Of a stretch of DNA of 64,000 nt, positions 30,697 through 38,545 are shown in pieces. The stretch is from Amycolatopsis nalaikhensis. GTDB lineage: Bacteria; Actinomycetota; Actinomycetes; Mycobacteriales; Pseudonocardiaceae. A program made the position numbers and the translations under genes. The DNA lies in contig NZ_CP127173.1 of NCBI RefSeq assembly GCF_030264295.1, forward strand, positions 7,447,501-7,511,500. Direction: 5' to 3'. Position 1 is the stretch's first letter, and each line of letters opens with the position of its first letter. The notes beneath the pieces were generated by a model. It searched no databases, was not told where the DNA came from, and was given only the letters and a program-made list of their open reading frames with translations.

Positions 30697-32158
30697 TCAG
30701 CGCTTGGCGACGACCCGGACGGACTTGAGCTCGGAGTCTGCCGGGTCGGGCAACTGCATGCCCGCCTCCAGGCCGCTGCGGAGGTAGTCGAGGATCGGCT
30801 TCGTCAGCACCTCGCCCGGCAGTACCCCCGGCGCGCCCGGCGGGTACGGGGTGATCATCTCCGCCGCGATCCGGCCCGGTGCCTCGCTCAGCGGGACCTG
30901 CTCGGCCGGGCCGAAAAACGCGTCGCGCGGCAGCATCGCCGTCTCCAGCTCGAACTCGTGCGGGGGCGGGATGTCCACCTTCGGCGGCGTCGAGAACGAA
31001 GGCGCGGCCCGCAGCAGCGCCTCGAGCGCGTCGATGAGCGCGCCCGCCGTTTTCTCGTCGTCCGAATGGTTGAACTGGGCCACGATCCGGCGGTGGTCCG
31101 ACAGCCCGACCGTGACGTGCTGGTGCTCGCGCAGCCAGTCGGCGGCCTGGTACCCGCTGATGCCCAGCGGGGCCAGGTCGAGCACGACCTTCAACGGGTC
31201 GACCGAATCCGCCAGGTCCGGCCCGAGGAACTCGTCGTGCAGCACCGTCAAGCCGAGGTCGCTCAGGCGGCCGCGCACCGACGTCACCAGGTCGATCGCC
31301 GCGCTCAGCAGGTCCTTGCCCTGCTCGACCATCTGCCGCCGCCAGCCGTCGAGTGCCGCGTACACCAAGGAACTCGGGCTGGTCGTGCCCAGCAAATCCT
31401 CGCGCGCCTTCAACACGTTCGGGTCGACCCGGTCGCCCTGAAGGTGGAACACCGAGCTTCTGCTCGACGGCCGCGCCCATCTTGTGCACGCTCGTGACGC
31501 ACACGTCGGCGCCCGCGTACATCCCCCACGGCGGGAGGCCGTCGTGGAACGGCAGGTGCGCGCCCCACGCCTCGTCCACGATCAGCGGGATGCCGCGCTC
31601 GTGGCAGACCTCGGCGACCGCGCGGACGTCGCCGCACGTGCCGTAGTCGGTGGGCGTCACCATCAGGGCGCCCTTGACTTCGGAATCGCCGTCGCACGCC
31701 TCGGCGAACTCGCGCGGGCCCGGCGGGTGCGTCATCCGCTGCTCGGCGTCCCAGCGCGGCCGCACCCACACCGGCTGCACGCCGCTGACGATCAGCCCGG
31801 AGATCACCGACTTGTGGACGTGCCGCGGCACCAGGAGCTTCTCGTGCGGCCCGGCGACCGCGAGCATCGCGCTCTTCACCGACAACGAACTGCCACAGGT
31901 GGAGAAGAACGTGTGCTCGGCGCCGACCGCGTCGGCCATCAGCTGCTGGGCCTCGGACAGCACGCCGTGGCGCATCAGCCGGTCGTCGAGGCCGTTGAGG
32001 GCGATGACGTCGGAGGCGAACACGTCGGCGCCGACGACGTCCAGGACCCGCCGGTCGACTCCCCGGCCCTGCTTGTGGCCGGGCGCGTTGAACGGAACGT
32101 AACCGGCGTCGCGGTAGTCCCGCAGCGCCTCGAGCACCGGTGCCTTGCTGTGGTCCAT
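30697..32158 (-). CDS. Orn/Lys/Arg decarboxylase family protein, frameshifted
   Basis: A PLP-dependent fold-type I decarboxylase that makes a polyamine or cadaverine-type amine. The N-terminal part (NAPGHKQGRGVD, FFSTCGSSLSVKSA, VDEAWGAHLPFH and the PLP lysine in SVHKMGAAVEQ) is in one frame. The rest (VFHLQGDRVDPNVLKARED ... ELKSVRVVAKR) is in another. The break at about 31453-31460 (CAGAAGCTCGG for an expected CAGAGCTCGG) is one extra A, right after the PLP lysine. Corrected length 486 residues, normal for the family. GTTT-16-GGCTAC lies 9 bp before the ATG. No transporter partner is nearby. Confidence 0.84.
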
Positions 32159-32167
32159 TGCCGGGGA

Positions 32168-32193
32168 GTAGCCGGACGCGCGTCTCGTGAAAC
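32168..32193 (-). promoter_or_regulatory. Sigma-B/F-like promoter for decarboxylase (one mismatch)
   Basis: Minus strand GTTT (32193-32190), 16-bp spacer, GGCTAC (32173-32168), one base off GGGTAC; the ATG is 9 bp downstream. Confidence 0.55.
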
Positions 32194-32203
32194 ACCCCCG
32201 GTG

Positions 32204-32228
32204 GTGTGACCGTGCGTGGTGGGGGTAT
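32204..32228 (+). promoter_or_regulatory. Sigma-B/F-type promoter for M20 peptidase
   Basis: GTGT at 32204-32207, 15-bp spacer, GGGTAT at 32223-32228, ATG 10 bp later. It decides the start at 32239 over the upstream in-frame GTG at 32206, which would lie inside the promoter. Confidence 0.65.
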
Positions 32229-32238
32229 TCCGGTGGGC

Positions 32239-33426
32239 ATGGAGTGGCACGAGGAGCTGCACGAGCGGGCCGACGAACGGATCGCGCACCTGGACGAGCG
32301 GCTCTGGGCCGTCGCCACCGCGCTGCACGAACACCCCGAACTGTCCTATGAGGAACACGCCGCCGCGCGACGGCTCACGGCCGAGCTGGCCGCCGACGGC
32401 TTCGAGGTGGAGACCGGCGTCGCCGGGCTGCCCACGGCGTTCGTCGCGCGGGCGGGCAGCGGACGCCCCTGCGTCGCGCTGCTGCTGGAGTACGACGCGC
32501 TGCCGGGCCTCGGGCACGCGTGCGGGCACAACCTGATCGCCGCGGCGGGCCTCGGGGCCGCGCTCGCGGCGAAGGACGTGCTGGGGGACAGCCCGGGATC
32601 CCTGCTCGCCGTGGGCACCCCGGCCGAGGAACGCGGCGGCGGCAAGGTCGCGATGGCCGAAGCGGGCGTCTTCGACGACGTCGACGCCGCCCTGATGATC
32701 CATCCCGGCGTCCACTCGTGGTCGTGGGCACCGCTGACCGCGCAAGTCGAGCTGAAGGTGACCTTCCACGGCCGCGCGGTGCACCCGACCGGCGACCCCG
32801 AGCACGGGATCGACGCGCTCGCCGCGTTGATCCAGGCGTTCGGCGCGGTGTCGGTCCTGCGCCAGCGGCTGCCCGCCGGCGCCCACGTCCAGGGCATCAT
32901 CACCCACGGCGGCGAGGCGACGAACATCGTCCCCGACCGGGCCGAAGGCCGGTTCGGGCTGCGCGCGCTCACGACCGACGCGCTGGACCGGCTGGCCGAG
33001 GACGTCGCCACGTGCGCGGAGGGCGCGGCGCTGGCGACCGGCGCGAAGGTCGACGTCGAACGCCTCGGGCGCGGCTACGCGCACTTCCGCGACAACCCGG
33101 TGCTGTCCGAGCGGTTCACCGAACACCTGGCCGCGTGCGGGATCCACGCGACGCCGCCGACACCCGGGGTGTACCTGGGGTCGTCGGACATCGGCGACGT
33201 CAGCGTCCGCGTGCCGGCGATCCACCCGTTCGTCGCGATCACGGCCGAGGAGAACTCCGACCACACCCCGGAGTTCGCGGCCGCGGCGGCGAGCCCGCGC
33301 GGCCGGTCGGCGATGCTGGCCTCGGCGGCGGCGCTGGCCCGCACGGCGATCGACCTGCGGACGCATCCGGCGCTGGTCAGCCGGGCGTGGGACTGCTTCC
33401 GGGACCTGGCGCGGAACGAGCACTGA
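32239..33426 (+). CDS. M20 family amidohydrolase/metallopeptidase
   Basis: A 395-residue zinc/manganese amidohydrolase of the AbgA/AbgB-HipO type, cleaving N-acyl or aminobenzoyl-glutamate-like amides. The metal site is seen in EYDALPGLGHACGHN (about residues 87-101), GTPAEERGGGK and HPGVHSWSW, with a dimerisation domain between and a closing EENSDHTPEF segment. Cytoplasmic. Start ATG 32239 (MEWHEELHERADER). Its 3' end overlaps the convergent esterase gene by 50 bp. Confidence 0.87.
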   Translation: MEWHEELHERADERIAHLDERLWAVATALHEHPELSYEEHAAARRLTAELAADGFEVETGVAGLPTAFVARAGSGRPCVALLLEYDALPGLGHACGHNLIAAAGLGAALAAKDVLGDSPGSLLAVGTPAEERGGGKVAMAEAGVFDDVDAALMIHPGVHSWSWAPLTAQVELKVTFHGRAVHPTGDPEHGIDALAALIQAFGAVSVLRQRLPAGAHVQGIITHGGEATNIVPDRAEGRFGLRALTTDALDRLAEDVATCAEGAALATGAKVDVERLGRGYAHFRDNPVLSERFTEHLAACGIHATPPTPGVYLGSSDIGDVSVRVPAIHPFVAITAEENSDHTPEFAAAAASPRGRSAMLASAAALARTAIDLRTHPALVSRAWDCFRDLARNEH

Positions 33427-34321
33427 CCGGCGGGCGGCGCAGCAGCCGCTCGACGTGGTTCATCGCCTCGCGGCCCTCGGGAATGGCCTGCATCAGCCAG
33501 TTGTGGAACATGCCGGGGTATTCGCGGTAGTCCACTTCGATCCCCGCGTCCCTGGCCTGTGCGACGAACCGGCGCGCGTCCGGCAGCAGGACGTCGCGGG
33601 TGCCGATGAACAGCGTGATCGGGCCCAGGCCGGTCAGGTCGGCGTGGATCGGGCTGACGAGCGGGTCGCGCGGGTGGCTGCCCTCGGCGTACATCCGGCC
33701 CGCTTCGCGCAGCCCGGCGATGCCGAGCATGGGGTCGGTCTCGTCGAGCAGCTCCGAAACCGGGTCTTCGAGCAGCACGTCCAGCCACGGCGAGTAGAGC
33801 ACCAGCCGGTCGGGCTGCGGCCGCCCGGCGGCACGCAGGTTCTGCGCGATCGCCAGGGCCAGGGCGCCGCCCGCGGAGTCTCCGGAGACGACGACGCGTT
33901 CGTCGCCCGCGGCGACGCCGTCGTAGGCCGCCTGCACCATCGGGATCGTGGTGGTGTGGTCGTGGTGGGGCACCAGCGGGTAGACCGGCAGCGTCACCGC
34001 GCAGCCGAGCTGGGCGACCAGGTCGGCGGCGTACTGCCAGTGGTGCTTCTCGACCTGCTCGACGTAACCGCCGCCGTGCAGGTGGAACACGTGCAGGTCG
34101 CTCGTCGCGCCGTCGCGCGGGCGGAAGGTGTAGCAGGGGAAACCGTGGACCTCCCACCGGTCCACCGCGCAGCGGCGGCGCACCCGCCTCGGCGGCCGGG
34201 CCATCGACGCGCGCTGGTGGCGGGGCAGGCGGTGGTGCAGGGCCGAAGCGTCGTCGTAGAACCGTTTCTGGCCCGAGGCGCGCAGCAGGGCCATCCGGAT
34301 CTTCGCCTGCGCACTGACCAC
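33377..34321 (-). CDS. Alpha/beta hydrolase (HSL/acetyl-esterase family)
   Basis: A 314-residue hormone-sensitive-lipase-type esterase: oxyanion HGGGYV, nucleophile in GDSAGGALALAIA, acid in GTRDVLLPDAR and base in PGMFHNWL. GTG 34321 is taken as start because AGGAAGGAG sits just upstream. A weak stress-type site (GCGT-15-GGGTAA, 34377-34353) precedes it. The 3' end overlaps the M20 gene by 50 bp in convergent orientation. Acts on short-chain acyl esters; natural substrate unknown. Confidence 0.86.
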   Translation of the reverse strand: MVSAQAKIRMALLRASGQKRFYDDASALHHRLPRHQRASMARPPRRVRRRCAVDRWEVHGFPCYTFRPRDGATSDLHVFHLHGGGYVEQVEKHHWQYAADLVAQLGCAVTLPVYPLVPHHDHTTTIPMVQAAYDGVAAGDERVVVSGDSAGGALALAIAQNLRAAGRPQPDRLVLYSPWLDVLLEDPVSELLDETDPMLGIAGLREAGRMYAEGSHPRDPLVSPIHADLTGLGPITLFIGTRDVLLPDARRFVAQARDAGIEVDYREYPGMFHNWLMQAIPEGREAMNHVERLLRRPPVSARSAPGPGSSPTPG

Positions 34322-34376
34322 GCCGGACTCCTTCCTGTCGGGTCCGCGACGGTTACCCGGCACACCGGTCTTGACG

Positions 34377-34396
34377 CATACCCATATGGGAATATG
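34377..34396. promoter_or_regulatory. Candidate ArsR operator
   Basis: A perfect 10-bp palindrome CCCATATGGG (34381-34390) flanked by CATA and TATG, just before the GTG of the ArsR gene; this AT-rich patch stands out from the surrounding GC-rich DNA. Likely autoregulatory site. Confidence 0.55.
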
Positions 34397-34404
34397 ATGG
34401 GCGC

Positions 34405-34740
34405 GTGGCACGAGCGGCGACGACGGCGGACACGTTCAACGCGGTGGCCGAACCCCGGCGGCGGCAGATCCTCGACGTCCTGATGGGCGGCGAGCGGTCG
34501 GTCGGCGACCTGGTCGACCTCCTCGGCCTGGCGCAGCCCCAGGTGTCGAAGCACCTGCGGGTACTGCGCGAGGTGGGCGCGGTCGACGTGCGCGGCGACG
34601 GCCGCCAGCGGCTCTACCGGCTCAACGGGGCCGCGCTCAAGCCGATCCACGACTGGGTCAAGCGCTACGAGCGGACGTGGGCGGAGCGGTTCGAGCTGCT
34701 GGACGACGTCCTGGAAGACCTCAAGGAACAGGAGCAGTGA
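34405..34740 (+). CDS. ArsR-type winged-helix regulator
   Basis: A 111-residue regulator (VAEPRRRQILDVLMGGERSV, then LVDLLGLAQPQVSKHLRVLR recognition helix region). It lacks obvious metal-binding cysteines, as expected for the ArsR subgroup paired with AHSA1/SRPBCC proteins. GTG start at 34405. The SRPBCC gene starts 1 bp after its stop, so the two are an operon with self-control through the CCCATATGGG site. Confidence 0.87.
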   Translation: MARAATTADTFNAVAEPRRRQILDVLMGGERSVGDLVDLLGLAQPQVSKHLRVLREVGAVDVRGDGRQRLYRLNGAALKPIHDWVKRYERTWAERFELLDDVLEDLKEQEQ

Positions 34741-34741
34741 C

Positions 34742-35239
34742 GTGGTGGAGACGAAGAGTGCGAAGATCACCCTCCCGGCCGACGACCAGATCCTGATCAC
34801 GCGGGAGTTCAACGCGCCCAAGCACCTGGTCTACCGCGCGTGGACCACGCCGGAGCTGGTGCGGCGCTGGTGGAGCGGGCACCGCGGGACGACGACGGAC
34901 GTCGAGATGGACCTGCGGCCCGGCGGCCGGTGGCGGTACGTGCTGAAATCCGATGACGGTACCGAAGTCGGCTTCCACGGCGAGTACCGCGAAGTCGTGC
35001 CGGAGGAGCGGATCGTCTACACCGAGGTGTTCGAGATGCCCGGCGTGCCGCTGGATTCCGTGGACGGGCCGGTCAGCACGGTCACGTTCACCGCCCTCGA
35101 CGGCGACCGCACGCTGCTGCGCCTGCTGACCGAGACGGGCAGCAAGGAACTGCGGGACACGATCCTCGAGTCCGGCATGGAGATCGGCATGCAGGAGCAG
35201 ATGGTCCTCATCGAGGAGATCGCGAACTCCCTGCGCTAG
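34742..35239 (+). CDS. SRPBCC/AHSA1-type protein
   Basis: A 165-residue helix-grip protein (ITREFNAPKHLVYRAWTTPELVRRWW, DLRPGGRWRYVL, TALDGDRTLLRL), typical partner of an ArsR regulator. It is thought to bind a hydrophobic ligand; function unproven. GTG start immediately after the ArsR stop. Its 3' end overlaps the convergent WYL-regulator gene by 32 bp. Confidence 0.86.
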   Translation: MVETKSAKITLPADDQILITREFNAPKHLVYRAWTTPELVRRWWSGHRGTTTDVEMDLRPGGRWRYVLKSDDGTEVGFHGEYREVVPEERIVYTEVFEMPGVPLDSVDGPVSTVTFTALDGDRTLLRLLTETGSKELRDTILESGMEIGMQEQMVLIEEIANSLR

Positions 35240-36176
35240 CCGCGCGCAAGAACCGCTCGCCGGTCTTGGCCAGTTCCGCGGCCAGCTCCGGCGCGTCGAG
35301 CACCTCGAAGTCCACTTCGAGCATTCCCAGGTACAGCGCGAGCATCTGCGCGTTGTCGGAGCCGACCTCGGCGACGCAGCGGACCGGGCCCTCGGGGGTC
35401 ACCTCGACCGCCAGCGGGAGGCGGGCGCGTACGTGCTCGGCCGAAGCGTGCAGCCGCACCTTCGCGTGGAACCGCCACGTCGCCGCGCCCGCGCTGCGCT
35501 GCACGAACCGCGCGACGTCGCCTTCGGGTGGCTCGCGCCGGGCGAAGCGCGGGCCGTTCGGCACCCGCGGGGCCATCCGGTCGACGCGGAACGTGCGCCA
35601 GTCGTCCCGGCCGGTGTCCCAGGCGACGAGGTACCAGCGCCGTCCCCAGCTGACCAGCCGGTGCGGCTCGACGTCGCGGCGGCTCGCGGCGCGCTCGTGG
35701 CTGGTGTAGTCGAACCGCAGCCGCTCGCCGTCGCGGATCGCCGCCGCGATGGCGCTCAGCACATCGGCGTCGACGGCGGGACCGGCACCGGGCACGGCGA
35801 CCGTCGCGGCCTGCAGGGCGTGCACGCGGTGCCGCAGCCGGGACGGCAGCACCTGCTCCAGCTTCGCCGCGGCCCGCACCGACGTCTCCTCGATCCCGGC
35901 GACACCGGCGGCCGTCCGCAGCCCGACCGCGACGGCCACCGCTTCGTCGTCGTCCAGCAGCAACGGCGGCAACTGCGCGCCCGCGCCCAGCCGGTAACCG
36001 CCCTGGACGCCGGGGGCGGCCTCGACCGGGTAGCCGAGCTCACGCAGCTTGCCGACGTCGCTGCGGACGGTCCTCGTGGTGACGCCGAGCCGATCGGCCA
36101 GGTCGGCGCCGGTCCAGTCGCGGCGCGTTTCGAGCAGCGACAGCAGCCGCAGCAGGCGGGCGGAGGTCTGCAACAT
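35208..36176 (-). CDS. YafY/WYL-domain transcriptional regulator
   Basis: A 322-residue regulator: N-terminal HTH_11 (RLLRLLSLLETRRDWTGADL, then LGVTTRTVRSDVGKLRELGY), followed by a WYL domain (HRLVSWGRRWYLVAWDTGRDDWRTFRVDR) and a C-terminal WCX-like extension. WYL domains sense nucleic acid or small ligands. Divergent from an epoxide hydrolase; the 61-bp gap holds a 25-bp perfect palindrome likely to be its operator. Confidence 0.88.
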   Translation of the reverse strand: MLQTSARLLRLLSLLETRRDWTGADLADRLGVTTRTVRSDVGKLRELGYPVEAAPGVQGGYRLGAGAQLPPLLLDDDEAVAVAVGLRTAAGVAGIEETSVRAAAKLEQVLPSRLRHRVHALQAATVAVPGAGPAVDADVLSAIAAAIRDGERLRFDYTSHERAASRRDVEPHRLVSWGRRWYLVAWDTGRDDWRTFRVDRMAPRVPNGPRFARREPPEGDVARFVQRSAGAATWRFHAKVRLHASAEHVRARLPLAVEVTPEGPVRCVAEVGSDNAQMLALYLGMLEVDFEVLDAPELAAELAKTGERFLRAASAGSSRSPR

Positions 36177-36194
36177 TTTCCGAGGATCGCACGA

Positions 36195-36219
36195 ATCGCG
36201 GAAGAAAGTCTTCCGCGAT
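36195..36219. promoter_or_regulatory. Palindromic operator for WYL regulator/epoxide hydrolase
   Basis: Perfect 11-bp arms ATCGCGGAAGA / TCTTCCGCGAT around AAG, centred in the divergent gap 18 bp from the regulator start and 18 bp from the hydrolase start, so one site can control both. Confidence 0.7.
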
Positions 36220-36237
36220 GGTTCCTAGCTTGGTCCC

Positions 36238-37356
36238 ATGACGAACTCCTTCCGCATCGAGATCCCGCAGGCCGACCTGGACGACCTGCACCGCCGCCTG
36301 ACCCAGGCCCGGTTCGCCGACCCGGTGCCCGGCGACGAGCCGGACTGGTCCCGCGGCATCCCCACCGAGGCCGTGCGCGAGCTGGCCGAGTACTGGCGCG
36401 ACGGCTTCGACTGGCGGGCCCAGGAAGCGGCGTTGAACGCGTTTCCGCAGTTCACGACCGAGATCGACGGCCAGACCATCCACTTCCTGCACGTCCGGTC
36501 GCCGCGGGCCGACGCGCTGCCGCTGCTGCTGACCCACGGCTATCCCAGCTCGTTCGCCGAGTTCCTCGACGTCATCGGGCCGCTGACCGAGCCGGGCGAG
36601 GACGCGTTCCACGTCGTCGTGCCGTCCTTGCCCGGCTTCGGCTTCTCGACGCCGTTGAGCGGGCCGGGCTGGGAACTGGCGCGGACGACGGAGGCGTTCG
36701 CCGAGCTGATGACCCGGCTCGGTTACGACCGTTTCGCGGCGCAGGGCGGCGACATCGGCGCGGGCGTCACGGGACGGCTCGCCGCGTTGTACCCCGAGCG
36801 CGTCATCGGCACGCACGTCAACAGCGACCGCGGCACGATCGCCCTGGCCGGGGAGCAACTCCCGCTGCCCGCGGACCTTTCCGCCGCCGAACAGTCCGAA
36901 TTGGACGCCGCGCGGGAGGCGTGGAAGGCCGGGCGCGGGTACCTCGACCTCCAGTCGCACACGCCCGAGACGATCGCGGCGGGGCTCACCGACTCCCCGG
37001 TGGGGCAGCTGGCCTGGCTCGCCGAGAAGTTCCGCGCGTGGACCAACCCGGACGGCGGGATCAGCCGCGACCGCCTGCTGACGACGGTCAGCCTGTATTG
37101 GTTCACGCGCAGCGGCGCGACGGCGGCCCGGTTCCTGTACGAGGCGGCGCACTCGGGCCACGGCTGGCTGGCGCCGTCGGCGGTGCCCGCGGGCTGGGCG
37201 GTGTTCAACACCTCGCCGGTGGTGCGCCGGATCATGGACCCGGAGGGGAAGATCGAGCACTGGTCGGACTTCGCGGAAGGCGGTCACTTCGCGGCGATGG
37301 AGGCTCCCGAGCTGCTCGTCGCGGACGTCCGCGCGTTCTTCCGCAAGCTCCGCTGA
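36238..37356 (+). CDS. Epoxide hydrolase (EHN domain)
   Basis: A 372-residue soluble epoxide hydrolase. N-terminal EHN domain (FRIEIPQADLDDLHRRLTQARF, ELAEYWRDGFDWRAQEA), oxyanion HGYPSSF, nucleophile aspartate in AQGGDIGAGV, and base histidine in EGGHFAAMEAPE. It opens epoxides to diols by an ester intermediate. Divergent WYL regulator upstream; the next gene starts in TGATG overlap with this stop, so they share a transcript. Confidence 0.88.
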   Translation: MTNSFRIEIPQADLDDLHRRLTQARFADPVPGDEPDWSRGIPTEAVRELAEYWRDGFDWRAQEAALNAFPQFTTEIDGQTIHFLHVRSPRADALPLLLTHGYPSSFAEFLDVIGPLTEPGEDAFHVVVPSLPGFGFSTPLSGPGWELARTTEAFAELMTRLGYDRFAAQGGDIGAGVTGRLAALYPERVIGTHVNSDRGTIALAGEQLPLPADLSAAEQSELDAAREAWKAGRGYLDLQSHTPETIAAGLTDSPVGQLAWLAEKFRAWTNPDGGISRDRLLTTVSLYWFTRSGATAARFLYEAAHSGHGWLAPSAVPAGWAVFNTSPVVRRIMDPEGKIEHWSDFAEGGHFAAMEAPELLVADVRAFFRKLR

Positions 37357-38429
37357 TGACGGTCTTGGGGCAGCGCGCGCTCAACCGCGCGCTGCTCGCG
37401 CGACAGCACCTGCTCGAGCGCGCGTCGCTGTCGGCCACCGAGATGGTCGGGCACCTCGTCGGGATGCAGGGGCAGGCCCCGCTGGCGCCGTACGTCGCGT
37501 TGTGGACGCGGCTTTCCGCATTCCGGCCGGAGGAACTGGCTCGTCTGGTGACCGGCCGCGACGTCGTGCGCGGGTTGCTCATGCGCGGGACCGTCCACCT
37601 GGTACTCGCCGACGACGCGCGGGTCCTGCGGCCGCTGGTCCAGCGCGTGGTGGCGGCTGGTTACACCGGGCACTTCGGCCGTCGCGTCGGCGGGGCCGAC
37701 CTGGGCGAGGTGGCGGCGCTCGGCCGGAAGCTGCTCGAAGAACGGCCTCGTAGTCGGCGTCAGGTGCAGGACGCCTTCGCCGAGCGGTGGCCGGAGCACG
37801 ACGCCGAGGCTCTGTCTTACGCGGTCGCGTACTTGGTGCCGACCGCACAGGTCACGCCTCGCGGGGTTTGGGGCGAGACCGGGCCCGCGAGGCTTACCAC
37901 GCTGGACGGCTGGCTGGGGCGGCCGCTCGCGGAGGACCCGTCGCTCGAGGATGTTGTCCGGCGCTATCTTCGCGCTTTCGGCCCGGCTTCGGTCGCCGAT
38001 GTCCAGGCTTGGTCCGGGTTGACGAAGGTGCGTGATGTCGTCGAGGCGATGGGGCTGCGGACGTTTCGCGCGGAGTCGGGTGAGGTGCTGTACGACGTCG
38101 AGGATGGGTTGCTGCCGGGGCCGGATGTTCCGGCGCCGGTGCGGTTCTTGCCCGAGTACGACAACGTGTTGCTGGGGCATGCCGATCGTGGACGGGTGCT
38201 TCCGCCCGGGCGTCGGGTGCCGTTGCCGCCCGGGAACGGAGCCTCGCGTGGGACCCTGCTGGTGGATGGGTTCTATCGCGCGGACTGGCGGTTGCACGGG
38301 ACTGGGTTGACGGTGACGCCGCACGGGAGGCTGGCGACGGGGCAGCGGGCGGAGATCGTGGCGGAAGGTGGGCGGCTGCTGGAGTTCCTCGGCGCGGGAG
38401 AGGCGGAGGTCCGGTTCGGCGGGATCTGA
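37356..38429 (+). CDS. Winged-helix DNA-binding domain protein (HTH_42 family)
   Basis: A 357-residue protein of the AlkZ/YcaQ-like winged-helix family: NRALLARQHLLERASLSATE, QGQAPLAPYVALW, RDVVRGLLMRGTVHLV and the C-terminal PEYDNVLLGHADR. Some relatives are DNA glycosylases that unhook crosslinks; the QxQ-type catalytic motif of those enzymes is seen here only as GMQGQAP, so glycosylase activity is possible but not shown. Beside an epoxide hydrolase, a role against epoxide-damaged DNA is attractive but inferred. Overlaps the upstream stop (TGATG). Confidence 0.75.
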   Translation: MTVLGQRALNRALLARQHLLERASLSATEMVGHLVGMQGQAPLAPYVALWTRLSAFRPEELARLVTGRDVVRGLLMRGTVHLVLADDARVLRPLVQRVVAAGYTGHFGRRVGGADLGEVAALGRKLLEERPRSRRQVQDAFAERWPEHDAEALSYAVAYLVPTAQVTPRGVWGETGPARLTTLDGWLGRPLAEDPSLEDVVRRYLRAFGPASVADVQAWSGLTKVRDVVEAMGLRTFRAESGEVLYDVEDGLLPGPDVPAPVRFLPEYDNVLLGHADRGRVLPPGRRVPLPPGNGASRGTLLVDGFYRADWRLHGTGLTVTPHGRLATGQRAEIVAEGGRLLEFLGAGEAEVRFGGI

Positions 38430-38438
38430 CCGCCGGAC
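38367..38438 (+). repeat. Direct repeat copy 1: 3' end of winged-helix gene
   Basis: Positions 38367-38438 (gene tail plus a few bases past the stop) are repeated imperfectly at 38449-38520, 82 bp downstream. The second copy keeps readable homology (FLGAGEAEVRFGG versus FLGAGDTEVRFRG) but lies outside any gene. Confidence 0.75.
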
Positions 38439-38448
38439 TCTGCCAAGA

Positions 38449-38520
38449 GGCGGGTGGCTGCCGTTGTTCCTCGGCGCGGGCGACACGGAAGTCCGATTCC
38501 GCGGAAACCGACCGCCGGAC
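38449..38520 (+). pseudogene. Residual second copy of the winged-helix gene tail
   Basis: A 72-bp imperfect copy of the 3' end of the preceding gene, lacking the stop codon and everything upstream. It ends 25 bp before the SARP-type regulator start. It is probably the remains of a paralogous gene lost by recombination or of a small tandem duplication. Confidence 0.6.
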
Positions 38521-38545
38521 CGGGCCGCTGGGACAGAATCGGCGG

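Noticed and set aside
32206..32238. Upstream GTG start for the M20 peptidase
   Set aside because: It would lie within the GTGT-15-GGGTAT promoter; ATG 32239 fits the family N-terminus.
34353..34377. Sigma-B/F promoter for the HSL-type esterase
   Set aside because: GGGTAA is present but the -35 is poor (GCGT); left as a weak possibility and not counted.
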